From: a virus
DNA length: 20,567 nucleotides
Virus record (IMG/VR): IMGVR_UViG_3300030450_001525
Span: 5,080-25,646 of that record
Reading direction: 5' to 3' (one strand)
The notes beneath the pieces are model-generated. The model ran no database searches, had not been told where the DNA came from, and worked only from the letters and a program-made list of their open reading frames with translations. How positions within the stretch are numbered: the stretch's first letter is position 1; every line of letters starts with the position of its first letter. Positions 5,231 to 12,859 of this stretch are shown here, in pieces. The position numbers and the translations under genes are program-made.

Positions 5231-5610
5231 TATGCCACCTCTCTTTTAGTTATGTTAATATATCCCCATCTACGAAAGTAGTTGAGATCTGCCTCGCAAA
5301 TACCAAGTTCTTTTTTAAGAATATCTACAGGACGGTTTTTAACGCCGATCCCCTCGATCATATCTTTTATGTTAGCAGAACGTGGTGTTCTAATGCCACT
5401 TAAATAATCATTTGACTGATTAACAATGTCATTAGGTGCGATGCCGTAGGTTTTAGAAGTTTTTGCTTTACTTCTTGGTGTTTTACGTTTTACGTGTTCT
5501 GATAATAGTTGTAATGCTTTTTCAGCATTAGTATTACCATTCACAGCTTTACGCAAAGTTTTGAATACCGTGGATAAGTTTTTATCGTACGGATTTAGAT
5601 TATTTTCCAT
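5230..5610 (-). CDS. Unknown protein, 126 aa, possibly nucleic-acid-binding
   Basis: The protein is basic, and its C-terminal half reads VDILKKELGICEADLNYFRRWGYINI, a helix pair that could form a winged or HTH-like unit. The middle is rich in Lys and Ser (KRKTPRSKAKTSKT). No family is recognised. The ATG at 5610 is favoured over an upstream ATG at 5655, because the latter precedes or overlaps promoter P7's -10 region and lacks a ribosome site. GGAG sits 7 nt before 5610. It opens the P7 operon and is coupled to the 51-aa gene. Confidence 0.75.
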   Translation of the reverse strand: MENNLNPYDKNLSTVFKTLRKAVNGNTNAEKALQLLSEHVKRKTPRSKAKTSKTYGIAPNDIVNQSNDYLSGIRTPRSANIKDMIEGIGVKNRPVDILKKELGICEADLNYFRRWGYINITKREVA

Positions 5611-5643
5611 AGTTTTTCTCCTTTCTTTAACTAATCTAGAATC

Positions 5644-5672
5644 AGTGTATCTCATTTCTACAATAAAGTAAA
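5644..5672 (-). promoter_or_regulatory. Phage promoter P7, TTTACT-N17-TACACT
   Basis: TTTACT (5667-5672), preceded by TAGTCC, and TACACT (5644-5649), preceded by GAGA, have a 17-bp spacer. It begins just 3 bp beyond the stop of the upstream nuclease gene. It drives the 126-, 51- and 71-aa genes. Confidence 0.8.
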
Positions 5673-5675
5673 GGA

Positions 5676-6056
5676 CTATTTTAAAAAAGTTTTAATTAAT
5701 AGTTCCCAGTCATATGGCTTTTTTAAACACAGTTCAGGAGTCAAACGTAAACCGTCATCGGCAACTTGTCTAGCGTTTTCACCTTTATATAAATATATTT
5801 CTGCTGTAGGTGTTCTAACTAAAACAAAACATTTACCACCACACATAGATCTTTTAACTAACCATCCTACTTGTTCTGGTCGTAGTCCCACTTTTTTACC
5901 AGCGTTAACAACTTTTAATTCTACCCAAAACTCTGTTCCTTCGCAACATGCATTAAAATCTGGGATGCCTCTACCTGTGCCTCCCGTTTCAATTCTTTGT
6001 ATATGCATGTTGCTCAGGTTTTTATTTACAAGACCCCAGAATGCACTCTCTTTCAA
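5676..6056 (-). CDS. VRR-NUC-like PD-(D/E)XK endonuclease, 126 aa
   Basis: GIPDFNACCEGTEFWVELKV contains the nuclease core: Asp33 (in IPD), Glu46 and Lys48 (ELK), with Gln62 (RPEQVGWL) as the further family residue. This matches the VRR-NUC branch of the PD-(D/E)XK fold, typically a structure-selective nuclease resolving or trimming DNA branches. The usual small phage version is about this length. The start is a TTG overlapping the preceding stop (TTGA). An internal ATG at 6008 would cut off the first helix of the domain. It is the last gene of the polymerase operon, next to P7, and is likely to act during replication or recombination. Confidence 0.85.
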   Translation of the reverse strand: MKESAFWGLVNKNLSNMHIQRIETGGTGRGIPDFNACCEGTEFWVELKVVNAGKKVGLRPEQVGWLVKRSMCGGKCFVLVRTPTAEIYLYKGENARQVADDGLRLTPELCLKKPYDWELLIKTFLK

Positions 6057-6331
6057 AGAAATCTATTTTTTACTTTCTTGATTCCTTTAGTTTCGAGCCA
6101 ATTTTTATACTCTTCGTTAGGAAGATCTTTTTTCTCTTGCTCTAATTGTAAAGCGTCATAATAATGACCCTCACCTATTTTGCATCTTCGTATAATCTGA
6201 TGCACTCTTTGTTTAGAAATGTTGTATTTATCGCCAATGTTTTCCATAGTCAAACCTTGTTTATACATATCAAACATTTCTTTATTTCTTTTTAAGAAGT
6301 CGGTAGCCAACTCTTTATTTATACCTTGCAT
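6053..6331 (-). CDS. Helix-turn-helix protein, sigma-region-4 like, 92 aa
   Basis: Residues about 20-50 (MFDMYKQGLTMENIGDKYNISKQRVHQIIRR) form a helix-turn-helix of the sigma-70 region 4 or TrfB type, in which the IGDKYNISKQRVHQI helix pair is the DNA reader. The rest is polar and basic. It may regulate this phage's promoters, which is inferred only from the fold. The start ATG at 6331 is chosen because it overlaps the polymerase stop (TAATG) and has TGGAG at 6-nt spacing. An upstream in-frame ATG at 6376 lies inside polymerase without a site. Confidence 0.8.
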   Translation of the reverse strand: MQGINKELATDFLKRNKEMFDMYKQGLTMENIGDKYNISKQRVHQIIRRCKIGEGHYYDALQLEQEKKDLPNEEYKNWLETKGIKKVKNRFL

Positions 6332-8211
6332 TAATTGCTCCAAAATATATTGTGATCGACAGTAGCTGTTCCCCATGTATCACCTATTTCAGCATCTACT
6401 TTTGAAGGAACGTCTAAATCGACACAGGTTTCCATTATTTCTACAATCTTTCTGCTTTCTTCTTTATTTTTAACAGATATGTCCAACTCGTCGTGAACTT
6501 GGATGTGTGGGACTATACCCTCGTTCCATAAATCCACCATGGCTTGTTTTGTCATATCTGCTGCACTGCCTTGTATCAACCTATTAAACGCTCTATAGGT
6601 AAATGCTCGGCGAATGTTTCCACCATATTCTTCGTATGCTTTTTCATACGGCAATGGTATGTCTTTCTCGTTTCTTGGTTCGTATAAATCAAAACGACAT
6701 TTCCTATCTAGTAGTGTCGTGATATAACCAACATTTTCTGCTCTTCTAGAACATGCTAATGTCAACTCTTTGATGAAAGGTACTTTTGAGTGATAAGTGT
6801 TAAACAACACGTCAGCCTCTAGTTCGTTAATACCTAATGCATTGATTAATTTAGCTTTACCCATACCATAACTCAACGACAAATTAATAACTTTGGCATC
6901 TTTTCTAGATATACCTGCCATATCTGCTACGATTTGATGGAAATCGGCATCTTCATGACGATAGGCTTGTACTGCTTCATCAGCACCTGGAAGTTCTAGT
7001 TGCGAGGCATAGTGTACAGTCAATCTAGGTTCTTGTTGAGAATAGTCAAAAGCTCCCCATTTATGTTCTTCCTCAGGTAAAAATAATCCACGAACTAATG
7101 GACCCAACACTGGATCACGAGCAGGAACTTGTTGCAGGTTGGGAGTACTATAACTAAATCGTCCACTAACAGTGCCACCAGAATCCCCACGTAATGGATG
7201 CATTTGTCCATGTATTCTGCCATTATGTGCATGTTTTAAAATCATGTTTTCTATAAACGCACTTCTAATTTTTTGTAATTTTCTTGCCTCAACTATAAGT
7301 TTTGGCAGTCCGTGATCTAGACTTTCTAGCCATTTACCTGTAAAACTTGGAGCGTTTGTCTTTTTAGTTCTGGGATACGTTAAGCCATTTTTATCAAACG
7401 CTTTTGCAACACTAGCAGATGCCCATACATCTACATCTACACCATACTTATACTTTATTTGTTTTATACATTCGTTTTCTTTAATTTTTAATTCTTCTGC
7501 CGATTGTTGTGCTTTGTTTTCATCTACACGTACACCTTTCCATCGCATCTCTATTAACAAAGGAATTAAACTAGATTCTAGATCATAGATACTCTGTAAA
7601 TTCTCTATATCCATTAATTTACTCAATTTATCCCATAATTTTAGAGTCAACAGAGCGTCTTGCTCAGCATACTGCCCTACATATCTAGCAGGAAGTCTCC
7701 ACATTTCTGATTTTGCGTCAACTGCATAACTAGATGCTGCTTCTTTAAGTAAAGTCTCATCTTTTATATCACCACAATATTCTTCACCCAATATATTTAA
7801 AGAATATCTTCGTTTGTTTTCATCCACTAATGGTGCAGCAATTACAGTGTCATGTATTTTACCATTAATTTGTATTTCTTCTCGTTTTAACCAACCTACA
7901 TCATACAAAGCATTGTGAAATATTTTATCACAATTGCTAGATAATGTTTTGTTTACCCAGCGTTTTACTAAACCCTCATCTAAATTACCACCACCCTCGT
8001 GTCTTATAGGTAAATATCCAGACCATGTATCTGTAGCTATTGCAAAACCAGTGACATACCCATCTCCTGTTGCCCATCCTGGACCAGAAGTTGTTAGATT
8101 AGGATCTTTAGTTTCTAAATCTACAGCTATGCGTTTGGCTGAAGATAAATCAGGCAATGTGTCAGGAGCTACCCAGTCAGATTTAGGAGGAAATAAAGGC
8201 ATAGATCTCAT
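6331..8211 (-). CDS. polA: DNA polymerase, family A, with 3'-5' exonuclease domain
   Basis: This 626-residue replicative phage polymerase has an N-terminal DEDDy proofreading exonuclease. Exo I is VDLE (Asp31, Glu33), Exo II has Asn100 and Asp104, and Exo III is Y181-x3-D185. The polymerase domain carries FDYSQQEPR (motif A, Asp389), RKDAKVINLSLSYGMG (motif B, Arg436, Lys440, Tyr448) and VHDE (motif C, His573-Glu575). SGRFSYSTPNLQQVPAR (349-365) and AFNRLIQGSAADM (541-553) are also conserved. No 5'-nuclease domain is present, as usual in phages. The position equivalent to E. coli Phe762 is Leu444. The start overlaps the HD gene (ATGA) and has GGAG at 7-nt spacing. Confidence 0.97.
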   Translation of the reverse strand: MRSMPLFPPKSDWVAPDTLPDLSSAKRIAVDLETKDPNLTTSGPGWATGDGYVTGFAIATDTWSGYLPIRHEGGGNLDEGLVKRWVNKTLSSNCDKIFHNALYDVGWLKREEIQINGKIHDTVIAAPLVDENKRRYSLNILGEEYCGDIKDETLLKEAASSYAVDAKSEMWRLPARYVGQYAEQDALLTLKLWDKLSKLMDIENLQSIYDLESSLIPLLIEMRWKGVRVDENKAQQSAEELKIKENECIKQIKYKYGVDVDVWASASVAKAFDKNGLTYPRTKKTNAPSFTGKWLESLDHGLPKLIVEARKLQKIRSAFIENMILKHAHNGRIHGQMHPLRGDSGGTVSGRFSYSTPNLQQVPARDPVLGPLVRGLFLPEEEHKWGAFDYSQQEPRLTVHYASQLELPGADEAVQAYRHEDADFHQIVADMAGISRKDAKVINLSLSYGMGKAKLINALGINELEADVLFNTYHSKVPFIKELTLACSRRAENVGYITTLLDRKCRFDLYEPRNEKDIPLPYEKAYEEYGGNIRRAFTYRAFNRLIQGSAADMTKQAMVDLWNEGIVPHIQVHDELDISVKNKEESRKIVEIMETCVDLDVPSKVDAEIGDTWGTATVDHNIFWSN

Positions 8212-8726
8212 TCTGTAGCTCCATAAGATTTAACTAAATAACCCAACAATGCTTTACCTTTTTTATTTAAGTTCATATCAACTAACTTCTCTACACCATT
8301 ACTAAAAACCACATTAACGTTTGTGTTTCCTAAACTTCTTTGATTTACACAATAGAGTAAAAGTTCAAACAAATCAGATTGTTTAAAATATTCATGTTCT
8401 TCTGCGTCTAACTCGTAATCTACACCTAATTCTTCTTCTATGTCTTTTTCAACTTTACGTAATTCATAAGCTAAATCTTCATTATTCCATTTAGTCGGAG
8501 CTGGCATATCTCCAGTTCTTTTCTCAGCTACATCGTGACTTAACGCTTTTAGTAGTGCTGATTTACTAATGTCTGGCTTTAGCCAATTTAAAATAACTGC
8601 CACACCCCAAGAATGATTAGCTACTGTTTGTTCACCAATAGTTTTCATAGTGTGATAACGCTTAACCTCACCACCACTTAAAATGTCTAATAAATTTTTT
8701 ACTTTTTTAGATTGATCTATATTCAT
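8208..8726 (-). CDS. HD-domain nucleotidase (YfbR-like), 172 aa
   Basis: The metal-binding HD set is visible: His26 and His39 (ANHSWG), His65-Asp66 (LSHDVAEKRTGDMPAP) and Asp119 (QSDLFELL). The nearby RYHTMKT and EKRTGD pattern is that of 5'-deoxynucleotidases of the YfbR/HDDC2 group, which hydrolyse deoxynucleoside monophosphates. Residue numbering counts a GTG one codon before the ATG; the ATG at 8726 is preferred and AGGA precedes it. It overlaps the Cas4-like nuclease gene by about 20 nt and polymerase by 4 nt. In this operon it may remove unmodified dTMP or a dNTP precursor; this is inference from position. Confidence 0.85.
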   Translation of the reverse strand: MNIDQSKKVKNLLDILSGGEVKRYHTMKTIGEQTVANHSWGVAVILNWLKPDISKSALLKALSHDVAEKRTGDMPAPTKWNNEDLAYELRKVEKDIEEELGVDYELDAEEHEYFKQSDLFELLLYCVNQRSLGNTNVNVVFSNGVEKLVDMNLNKKGKALLGYLVKSYGATE

Positions 8727-9375
8727 CACATATTCCTATTTTACCGAAATGACACCAGCGACAGTTTTTTACACTAGCGTTTGCTGGATATTCTTTTGCC
8801 TCTGTTAGTTTTAATGCTCGTTCATGAAACATTCCCTGTCGTTCTTTTATTTCTTCTACTGTGTATGAGTGTCTAGATATTTTACCATGATCTAGATACC
8901 ATAGTTCTGCTTGTATATTTTCTACCGAAGGATCACGATTGTATGTTGCAGATGCATATAAGGCACATTGCTGTTCGTGGGACTCTTCGTTGCCCATATA
9001 TCTACCTGTTTTGAAATCTATGACTACTGTGCGATCAGGTTTTTTAACGTATGCGTCTATTTTATACCTGCACCAAGTCTTATCTTCTCTCCATCCACTA
9101 GGTTGCCAATCTAAATCAAATGCCCAATCCTCTTCTACAAACACATGTCCATCGATGTACCCTTGTCTTAAATCTTCAAAACCTAACTCAAACATTTGCA
9201 ACCCTTTAGTAAGTTCACCCTCACCTTTTATATAATTCTCTGCCTCTATATGTATATTAGTTCCTCTGGTAGCAGCAGGATGTTGAGGAGTTGGTATTTT
9301 TTCTATGCTAGAGTAATAATATCTTTTAGGACATTGCTCAAACACAGATAATCTACTATACGACCATGTTGTCAA
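8707..9375 (-). CDS. Cas4/RecB-like PD-(D/E)XK nuclease with iron-sulfur cysteines, 222 aa
   Basis: SYSRLSVFEQCPKRYYY and the RGTNIHIEAENY motif mark the PDDEXK_1 family (Cas4, RecB, AddB type). The catalytic residues are probably His52, Asp117 (KIDAYV), Asp130 and Lys132 (VIDFKTG) and Gln145/Gln146. Four cysteines, Cys25 and Cys215-x2-Cys218-x7-Cys226, fit a 4Fe-4S cluster. Numbering counts from an ATG at 9405. I prefer TTG at 9375, which has GGAG at 6-nt spacing and yields LTTWSYSRL at the N-terminus. Such phage nucleases process DNA ends in recombination. It overlaps the TS-family gene by 20 nt and the HD gene downstream. Confidence 0.87.
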   Translation of the reverse strand: MTTWSYSRLSVFEQCPKRYYYSSIEKIPTPQHPAATRGTNIHIEAENYIKGEGELTKGLQMFELGFEDLRQGYIDGHVFVEEDWAFDLDWQPSGWREDKTWCRYKIDAYVKKPDRTVVIDFKTGRYMGNEESHEQQCALYASATYNRDPSVENIQAELWYLDHGKISRHSYTVEEIKERQGMFHERALKLTEAKEYPANASVKNCRWCHFGKIGICDEYRSI

Positions 9376-10441
9376 CCTTATCTCCTGATTTAATTGGACC
9401 ACCATCTTCTGTCGGAGTTTCTACCAAACTAGGTTTTAATCTTCGTTGTAGCCATTCTATACAAGCTAAACTCCAATCCTCTGCTTTACAAAACTCTTTT
9501 AAGATAGAGATTGCTCCCTGTGTGTTTTTATCCTTATGCATAAACCATGCTTTATGCATAGGTTGAACTACATGTATAAAGAAAGGATGCTCAAACCTCC
9601 ATTCTTTTGAAGGAGTTTTATGAAAACTATTTAAATCTTCTTCAAACGATCTTACCGAGTCGTCATCTAGTGTCAACATAGGATAAGTAGATATATTATC
9701 ATACGGACTTCCAGTCATAGGATACTTCATAGCATAGTAGTCTACTTCGGGAAGTCTTTTTTCCATTTCGTTATACACATCCTCATAGACATGGAAACTG
9801 TCACTTATCTGGTTGTACACACCTACTTCTACACCTATTTTTGCTGCCATGTATTCCTGCAGCATAGACATATGAACTGCATTAGCACCATATGCTCCCC
9901 AAATCATATCGTTAGATCTACAGCATACAGTCATATTAAGTTTGTTATTTCTAACTTTAAAATATATATGTGTATTGCATGGTGTGTCTTTAGTGTCACG
10001 ATCTAAATCTTTTACACAATCCCACATTGCTAACACACATCTTCTGTCTGTAGGATCGTTTTGTAATCGGTTTGCTATAATGTCTAGCTGGTCTTTTTGA
10101 AAAAATGTTCTCCATCTATACCCATATGCTCCGTTTAGAGTCACTCCGTTATCACTATATTCAGCCATGCGTTTGTTATATTTGGTTAAAAAATGTACGT
10201 CATCTCTACCAGCTAACATCCATAAACCCTCCATAAAGTGAAAGAAAGGATTAGCATCGCGAGGTTCCCAAAAAAGCACACGTTGACATGGATTTCTATA
10301 GGTGGTTATTACTGGACCATCATACTCTAACGTTGTACCTGCTCTACTTTCTTGTTTACATATATCTCCATCCCATCTGAATAAATCTATACCCAATATA
10401 AATGCTTCATGCACATTATCACAATTTATTATTTTCGCCAT
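9356..10441 (-). CDS. Thymidylate-synthase-family enzyme, possible dUMP hydroxymethylase, 361 aa
   Basis: The fold is clear. FHFMEGLWMLAGRDD, NGAYGYRWR (Tyr106-Trp110), RRC-VLAMWD (Arg133-Arg134), PCNTHIYFKV (catalytic Cys155), RSNDMIWGAYGAN (Arg175, Ser176, Asp178) and SDSFHVY (His217, Tyr219) follow TS motifs in order. Two features differ. The usual PCH is PCN, and the base-reading Asn177 (E. coli) falls at Ala186 with Asn187 shifted one place. No Asp is there, unlike T4 dCMP hydroxymethylase, so dUMP is the likelier substrate. Product could be dTMP or 5-hydroxymethyl-dUMP. It has about 90 extra C-terminal residues. Start has GGAGAG upstream. Context with aGPT-PPlase-like and modification genes favours hydroxymethylation. 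Confidence 0.82.
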   Translation of the reverse strand: MAKIINCDNVHEAFILGIDLFRWDGDICKQESRAGTTLEYDGPVITTYRNPCQRVLFWEPRDANPFFHFMEGLWMLAGRDDVHFLTKYNKRMAEYSDNGVTLNGAYGYRWRTFFQKDQLDIIANRLQNDPTDRRCVLAMWDCVKDLDRDTKDTPCNTHIYFKVRNNKLNMTVCCRSNDMIWGAYGANAVHMSMLQEYMAAKIGVEVGVYNQISDSFHVYEDVYNEMEKRLPEVDYYAMKYPMTGSPYDNISTYPMLTLDDDSVRSFEEDLNSFHKTPSKEWRFEHPFFIHVVQPMHKAWFMHKDKNTQGAISILKEFCKAEDWSLACIEWLQRRLKPSLVETPTEDGGPIKSGDKVDNMVV

Positions 10442-10450
10442 TATTCTCTC

Positions 10451-11788
10451 CTATACTTCTTTTGACAATTTAAAAAAGTCTGACATGACTTCTTCTGTTT
10501 TATTTTTAACTTTATCTGAAACTTCACCTACTTTTAGATCTCCGTAAAATCCTGTCGGCATATTAAATGCTAATGAAACGTATTGTTGAGCAACTCTTTC
10601 TCTTTCAAAATTAGCTAAAAGTGTGTAATTGGCTTGATGTATTTCATTAGATAAATAATCAGGCAGATTACACGTTTCTTCTATCTTTTCAGCAAACTCT
10701 AAAGGAGTAGCATCATGAGGAACCATCATATAGTTTTCATATGGTTTAAATACTTCTCCTATACCCTCTTCATTAGTAGATATCCCTAAATTTCTGGCTA
10801 TAGGTATTGCTCCCTCTATTATTCCGTCCACGACTACACGATTAAAATGGTCACCAACTTTTGCGTAAGCCACAGACCAAGAAGGATCTATCACCACTTT
10901 AGATTGTCTTAATAAAAAACGTATTCGTTCTTGCCTTAAATAGCCTAACCACTCCATACCATGCTCTAACGCAACATCCCATATTTTTCTGCCATAATGA
11001 ATGGGATCTATGTCTGGATCTTTTTCTTCTGAAACAAAATATTGTGGTTTACATTTATCTACAGAAGTCATGTAGTTATGCTCTATGCCACCACCAGCCA
11101 TAAGTTTACGTGTATCTTTTGACACATGTGGTATAGCTCTAACTAAATCATCCACATGTTTCCAGCCTTTAAAGGTTTGCATAGAAATAAAACCATTTTT
11201 TCTGTTTTTCCAATCATTATTTCTAGTTAACGAAGCTAAATTTTGTGGATTAAATATTAATGCTCTTGGTACATCTAGCACACTAGCACCATGAAAAGCA
11301 CATGGATGTACACAAGCTAGTCCATGCAAATGTCTAGATATTTGATGTATCCATGGATAACTCTTTTCCATATTTCCGTCGTGGATAATAGCAACTTGCC
11401 TTATGTCTGGAGGTAGATCGTATAATGCTAACCAATCTGTATTACCCTCATTATCTCTTTGTTTTGTAGGAACAGGTATCTGCCATATTATCATTTCATA
11501 ATCATCTACAAACTTCCTCCACCTTTTTAGATTCCAGTCACCTTTATAAGCAAATCTATTAGCAGCAGGAAATAACCATCCTTTACCTTGATGCACTGGT
11601 ATATCAGATGCACCAGTCTCGTACTCATCTGTGTTTTTAGTAGTTTTACCTTTAACACTTTCTCTCCAGATAAGTTCAACAAAATTTACATCGTGTCCTT
11701 GTTCTTTTAAACCAGCTATAAGCTGTTCATTATGGTTAATAATCCCACCTGGACTATTAATACCATACATAGTAATTAATATCTTCAT
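10451..11788 (-). CDS. Glycosyltransferase, GT-B fold (GT4-like), 445 aa
   Basis: The first Rossmann half opens with KILITMYGINSPGGIINHN, placing GG after a beta strand, typical of GT4 enzymes, which retain the donor sugar's anomer. The C-terminal half has the donor-side motifs ISMQTFKGWKHVDDLV and MAGGG (about 210-240) and DPSWSVAYAKVGDHFNRVVVDGIIEGAIPIARN (about 320-350), in which the acidic residues could coordinate the nucleotide sugar. The acceptor is not recognisable. The ATG overlaps the previous stop (ATGA) and has GGAG 8 nt before it. It lies between the Nmad1-like gene and the TS-family gene, so a glucosylated hydroxymethyl-base is the leading idea. Capsule or tail glycosylation is an alternative. 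Confidence 0.85.
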   Translation of the reverse strand: MKILITMYGINSPGGIINHNEQLIAGLKEQGHDVNFVELIWRESVKGKTTKNTDEYETGASDIPVHQGKGWLFPAANRFAYKGDWNLKRWRKFVDDYEMIIWQIPVPTKQRDNEGNTDWLALYDLPPDIRQVAIIHDGNMEKSYPWIHQISRHLHGLACVHPCAFHGASVLDVPRALIFNPQNLASLTRNNDWKNRKNGFISMQTFKGWKHVDDLVRAIPHVSKDTRKLMAGGGIEHNYMTSVDKCKPQYFVSEEKDPDIDPIHYGRKIWDVALEHGMEWLGYLRQERIRFLLRQSKVVIDPSWSVAYAKVGDHFNRVVVDGIIEGAIPIARNLGISTNEEGIGEVFKPYENYMMVPHDATPLEFAEKIEETCNLPDYLSNEIHQANYTLLANFERERVAQQYVSLAFNMPTGFYGDLKVGEVSDKVKNKTEEVMSDFFKLSKEV

Positions 11789-12096
11789 TCTACATTCTCC
11801 TCTTTAGCTGACGTCACATGTTCTTCGACTAACAGTAAATAACGACGTAAATCTTGTATGTCATCTAAAATACCCTCTTTTCTATCGTCATCAAAATATG
11901 CTTCAAACACATCATAGTTATATCCTAGAACTTGGTTTTCTATTCTGTCCCACTTACGTGCTAACATCATAAAAGCACCAACTCCACCTCTTCTTCTCCA
12001 AGAGTCTCCGTAAGATTTGCTTGCCTCTTCTAGTTCGGTGACATCTGTTTGTGCGATGCCTCGCATTTTTTCAAACGGTGTAAATAAATTACTCAT
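11785..12096 (-). CDS. Nmad1/DUF1599-like protein, 103 aa
   Basis: The sequence YGDSWRRRGGVGAFMMLARKWDRIENQ, followed by DDIQDLRRYLLLVEEH, resembles the small helical domain Nmad1 (nucleotide modification associated domain 1, formerly DUF1599), described next to enzymes that build hypermodified bases. The family has no proven activity. Here the protein has 103 residues and helical character throughout. ATG overlaps the FkbM gene stop (ATGA) and AAGGAG stands 8 nt upstream. Its neighbours are the methyltransferase and the glycosyltransferase. I recognise the family from memory of its motifs, so a profile search is needed. Confidence 0.6.
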   Translation of the reverse strand: MSNLFTPFEKMRGIAQTDVTELEEASKSYGDSWRRRGGVGAFMMLARKWDRIENQVLGYNYDVFEAYFDDDRKEGILDDIQDLRRYLLLVEEHVTSAKEENVE

Positions 12097-12785
12097 AACT
12101 CTAACTCCTTCATTTTATCTTTGACTAAACCCAATCCAGGTTTTGTTCTGTGTAGTATTAATGTTGTTATATGCCAACTAAATCTAAATTTAGTGTGGTA
12201 ATGCCAGTCATTAAATCTTCTAGCTAACGCCATACCAAGTTCTCTATATCCTTTTTTACCTAAATGCAGTTCTATAGCAACCTGTTCAACGTAATCTGGT
12301 ATTTCTTTTTGAAACATAAAATTATATTCACCACCCTCTATGTCTACCTTTAACACTTGTGGTCTGTGTATATCTAGTTTTTTCCAAAAGTTTTCTGCCT
12401 GTACTGTCATTACCTCTCTGTTTTTTACAGGAATATGTGTATGGCACGTAGGATACGTTTTAGACAAATAAAAATCAGTTTCTATGTCATCGTGTCCTGT
12501 TAAAGCAGAATTATACAAACTAGTTTTTTCGTTATTTACGTTCATAACCATAAGTGCGAAACTTTCTGGTGTGGGCTCATAGGCATACACATGTTCAGCA
12601 CCATTCTTTAACGCTAAATCTGTAAAACAACCTATGTGTGCACCTACATCCATAACAATTTTATCTTTAAAATCTAATTTAGCATACTGGGATTGCTCAT
12701 TTATTACGAAAAGCTCTCCCAACTCTGGTCTATACCATAAACCAGACTTTTCGTCTTTTTCTATTTTTGCGTTAAGTTCGTCCAT
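12093..12785 (-). CDS. FkbM-family methyltransferase, 230 aa
   Basis: A SAM-binding Rossmann core is visible: KIVMDVGAHIGCF (residues 42-54, motif I), Glu70 of YEPTPESF (ribose binding) and KVDIEGGEYNFM (146-157), which is diagnostic of FkbM enzymes. They methylate hydroxyl groups of sugars or antibiotics. The ATG at 12785 is preferred. It has GGAGAG at 5-nt spacing and overlaps the stop of the 24-aa peptide (TAATG). A GTG frame extending to 12869 would add 28 residues that overlap the peptide gene out of frame. In this cassette it might O-methylate a sugar or hydroxymethyl group on DNA. Target unproven. Confidence 0.9.
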   Translation of the reverse strand: MDELNAKIEKDEKSGLWYRPELGELFVINEQSQYAKLDFKDKIVMDVGAHIGCFTDLALKNGAEHVYAYEPTPESFALMVMNVNNEKTSLYNSALTGHDDIETDFYLSKTYPTCHTHIPVKNREVMTVQAENFWKKLDIHRPQVLKVDIEGGEYNFMFQKEIPDYVEQVAIELHLGKKGYRELGMALARRFNDWHYHTKFRFSWHITTLILHRTKPGLGLVKDKMKELEL

Positions 12786-12859
12786 TATTTTCTCTCCATA
12801 AAATATGCGTAAACCATTAATAGTAATACACCCAACACTGCTAAAAAACTTATATCCAT
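12785..12859 (-). CDS. Tiny membrane peptide, 24 aa, in the modification operon
   Basis: A 24-codon frame with TAATG overlaps at both ends lies between the aGPT-PPlase-like and FkbM genes. GGAG is placed 9 nt upstream of its ATG. The peptide is hydrophobic from Phe5 to Phe20 (FLAVLGVLLLMVYAY) and ends with Glu22, Arg23, Lys24. It predicts one transmembrane helix with the charged C-terminus probably inside. The exact back-to-back coupling is hard to explain by chance, and it accounts for the 73-bp hole otherwise left between two good starts. The function is unknown: membrane anchoring of the modification enzymes, or an independent small host-acting peptide, are both possible. Confidence 0.65.
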   Translation of the reverse strand: MDISFLAVLGVLLLMVYAYFMERK

